NCBI GenBank assembly: GCA_027038095.1
Contig: JALVYA010000206.1
Span: 1 to 6,979, forward strand
DNA from: Archaeoglobaceae archaeon
Lineage (GTDB): Archaea > Halobacteriota > Archaeoglobi > Archaeoglobales > Archaeoglobaceae
Length of the DNA stretch: 6,979 nt
Direction of reading: 5' to 3'
Shown here: positions 5,529 to 6,979 of the stretch, piece by piece
How positions within the stretch are numbered: the first letter of the stretch is position 1
How the letters are laid out: the number at the start of each line of letters is the position of its first letter
Made by a program: the position numbers and the translations under genes
The notes under the pieces: generated by a model
Told to the model about the DNA's origin: nothing
What the model saw: only the letters and a program-made list of their open reading frames with translations
Database searches by the model: none

Positions 5529-5769
5529 GAATTGAGGTGTCAAGAACAGAATATAAAAATATAAACAACTAGAATAAAAGATATGAACAACTCACCAAGC
5601 CATTAATAGATTACATAAAATTCAAACTTTAAGGTTTAAGAAAAGAACAAATATAAGCTCTGAAATATATTCTTGTTAAAAACTCTTTTTAGTCAGCGCA
5701 GAACTTGAGAGCCTTGTTGCGCTGTATACTATTGGAGTCGTTATCTTGACGATTTTCTACGACCCAATT
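5529..5769. other. AT-rich intergenic stretch between aconitase X and the IS element
   Basis: No convincing gene is visible. Positions 5529-5690 are much poorer in G and C than the neighbouring genes and carry stop codons in all frames. Two similar motifs, AGAACAGAATATAA (about 5544) and AGAACAAATATAAG (about 5644), may be remnants of older repeats. From 5688 the plus strand encodes a hydrophobic peptide fragment (SAELESLVALYTIGVVILTI) with no start codon in sight. Without the IS its frame would stop three codons after FYDP, so it could be the tail of a decayed membrane gene or chance. Confidence 0.4.
5694..5724. repeat. GC-rich hairpin in the intergenic stretch
   Basis: CAGCGCA (5694-5700) and TGCGCTG (5718-5724) form a perfect 7-bp stem with a 17-nt loop. 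On the minus strand the hairpin is followed within about 9 nt by GAGTTTTT. It could have served as the transcription end of the convergent minus-strand gene before the IS inserted between them. Confidence 0.4.
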
Positions 5770-5771
5770 TA

Positions 5772-5797
5772 TAGTATCCGACATAACTTACCTAACC
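5772..5797. repeat. Left terminal inverted repeat of the IS630-like element
   Basis: Reading inward on the plus strand it begins TAGTATCCGACATAAC and ends TAACC. It aligns with the other end by shared AGTAT, GACA, AAC and TAACC blocks. The transposase stop codon (5792-5794) lies inside it. Confidence 0.7.
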
Positions 5798-6805
5798 AAA
5801 ACTCAAAAACTTCTCAATCCACCTTTTCAGCAAAGCTTCTGAGTTAACTGGTAAAAACTACTCGAAATAACTTCTTTAAGATCCTCTAGTGTTTTTATGA
5901 GGAGAGGGGGAAACAGTACTCTTTTTATAGCTCTCCAGATTTGTTCAATCGGATTCAGGTCGGGAGAACAAGGAGGCAGATAAATCAAAACTATGTTCAG
6001 TTCCTTTGCCTTTTCGTCTTTCTGGCCCAGTGTGATCTGAAGTTATCCAGAATGATCACTATGGTTTTATCTTGATTCTTCTCTCTTATCTTCTCTAAAA
6101 AATCGCAAACAGATTCTTTCTTGGAGTTTTCCTTAAAATCCACCACACTCTCACCGTTTATCGCATAGAAACCGAAGGTATTAGCCCTCTTTGTGGTGTT
6201 CTTCTTTGCAGATGGCTTATTGAAGGGTGTTTGCATTGAGCTGAGGTGAAGTTTCATCCAGAAATCCTATTATGCAGCTATCAAAATCAAAATCAACTTC
6301 TCCAAGTTTTTTTAAGCTCTTCTTCAGCGTTCTCAGGTCTTCTGTAGTCTTTCTGGTATGGTTTTGCATATTTCATTCCGAAGGATTTTAGCAGTCTGCT
6401 CACATGTCTTAAGCTGTACTCCACACCAGATTTGTTTTTGATCAGTTCTCTCACTTCCTTGGTTGTCCAATCATCCCTTCTCTTAAGAATGGTTTTGAGC
6501 TCTTCCTTTTGCTCTTTGCTTAGTTCTGAAGGTCTCCCCCCTCCGTAGTTTGGTTTTAAGCCTTCCAATCCCTTTTCATTCCACAAAGCCGTAGCCTATG
6601 ACTTTGCTAACCCCCACCTCTTTTGCCGCCTGAGGAACAGTGCCCCTTTGTAGACTTCTTTGATGAAGAAGAGTTTTCTTAGAACTTCTGAACAAATCTT
6701 CCTTTTTCGAATCTCTTCGTTCAGTTCTTCTAAGCTTAGCCATTTGACTATTTCTTTTTCAGGTTTTCTTCCTGTGTATTTCGGTTTGTAATGTTGGTTA
6801 AAAAT
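5792..6805 (-). pseudogene. IS630-family transposase, broken by multiple frame changes
   Basis: Reading through three frames recovers a nearly complete transposase. Its N-terminal helix-turn-helix region includes GTVPQAAKEVGVSKVIGY, LKPNYGGGRPSELSKEQK and TTKEVRELI. A DDE catalytic domain follows with GFLDETSPQ (first Asp), TIVIILDNFRSH (second Asp) and PPCSPDLNPIEQIW (Glu), and a C-terminal end reads RWIEKFLSFG before a TAG at 5792-5794. Frame changes are needed near 6643-6646, 6588-6597, 6307-6313 (a run of seven A on the coding strand), 6222-6236, 6011-6014 and 5821-5840, where two may be present. No usual start codon is visible; the frame can be followed back to about 6805. All three catalytic residues survive, so decay looks recent. 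The change at the A run could be tolerated by slippage, but not all the others. Confidence 0.88.
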
Positions 6806-6822
6806 GTTTTGTCTAAATACTC
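6796..6822. repeat. Right terminal inverted repeat of the IS630-like element
   Basis: Reading inward on the minus strand it begins GAGTATTTAGACAAAAC and ends TTTTTAACC, matching the left end as described there. A TA dinucleotide flanks it on the outside. Confidence 0.7.
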
Positions 6823-6835
6823 TAAATTCAACCCA

Positions 6836-6979
6836 TTAAACCCTTAAAAACACAGAAACTCTTTCGAAATCATCTCCAAGCCCGGCTTTTAGGGCCTCAA
6901 GCGCTCTCTCCCTGCTGACTCTGGCTTCTGCGGCAACCCTTCTTGCGAGCTTTTTGCTTACGCCCGGAATTGCTTCCAG
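6836..6979 (-). CDS. C-terminal end of an unidentified helix-hairpin-helix-like protein
   Basis: The frame enters from beyond the window and gives 47 residues up to a TAA at 6836-6838. The visible part begins LEAIPGVSKKLARRVAAEA and ends FERVSVFLRV. 'IPGVSKKLARRV' has the hydrophobic-Pro-Gly-hydrophobic pattern of a helix-hairpin-helix, a non-specific nucleic acid binding motif, and the following RVSRERALEALKAGLG could be a further helical pair. Codon and amino acid use resemble the other chromosomal genes, so this is a resident gene, not part of the IS. It converges on the decarboxylase/dehydratase pair. The parent protein cannot be named from this fragment. Confidence 0.7.
   Translation of the reverse strand: MEAIPGVSKKLARRVAAEARVSRERALEALKAGLGDDFERVSVFLRV

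Larger units (their letters stand above)
5772..6822 (-). mobile_element. IS630-family insertion sequence, about 1051 bp, decayed
   Basis: The element carries an IS630-type transposase reading on the minus strand and is bounded by imperfect terminal inverted repeats (5772-5797 and 6796-6822, about 18 of 27 aligned positions identical with one gap). Both outer edges are flanked by TA (5770-5771 and 6823-6824), the target duplication typical of this family. It inserted in the gap between the aconitase X gene and a convergent gene, 11 nt past the latter's stop, and seems not to have broken a gene. The transposase has many frame changes, so the copy is presumably unable to move on its own. The boundaries come from the repeat alignment by eye. 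Confidence 0.85.

Noticed and set aside
5688..5846. Plus-strand frame running from the intergenic stretch into the IS left end
   Set aside because: The part past 5771 is the complement of the transposase end and inverted repeat, so any continuity is an accident of insertion.
1..6979. CRISPR array, prophage or defence island
   Set aside because: No regularly spaced repeats, integrase, restriction or toxin-antitoxin genes are visible; the only mobile DNA is the single IS630-like element.

Overview
The window looks like archaeal DNA. It has ribosomal proteins L1, L10 and L12 of the archaeal type, with L10 and L12 sharing an acidic C-terminal tail. It also has AT-rich TATA-like elements placed about 25 nt from leaderless starts, and two enzymes of the archaeal version of the mevalonate pathway. 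Gene content and protein style suggest a thermophilic euryarchaeon, plausibly of the Archaeoglobales. That placement is inference from memory of families, not a database match.

Layout. Positions 1-186 (minus) hold the N-terminal part of a small membrane protein with its own AT-rich promoter. Positions 313-2399 (minus) are the ribosomal stalk operon, transcribed L1 - L10 - L12. Its leader (2400-2450) contains a hairpin that resembles known ribosomal protein L1 binding sites and overlaps the L1 Shine-Dalgarno sequence, so the operon is probably autoregulated. The gene for L11 is not next to L1; a divergent winged-helix protein with an N-terminal coiled coil (2589-2912, plus) sits there instead.

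Positions 3077-5514 (plus) hold a two-gene unit: a UbiD-family decarboxylase and an aconitase X large subunit. This pair matches anhydromevalonate phosphate decarboxylase and the phosphomevalonate dehydratase large subunit. Together with a small subunit that is absent from the window, they would turn mevalonate 5-phosphate into isopentenyl phosphate for archaeal lipid synthesis.

Positions 5515-5769 are AT-rich non-coding DNA with a GC hairpin. Positions 5772-6822 are an IS630-family insertion sequence with recognisable imperfect terminal inverted repeats and flanking TA dinucleotides. Its transposase is broken by at least six frame changes, although the three catalytic acidic residues remain. 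The element sits 11 bases past the stop codon of a convergent partial gene (6836-6979, minus) whose product ends in a helix-hairpin-helix-like segment.

The points most worth a second look are the L1 leader hairpin, the 87/88-base identity between the L10 and L12 gene ends, the decarboxylase/dehydratase pairing with an Asp in place of a catalytic Glu, and the delimited but decayed IS element.
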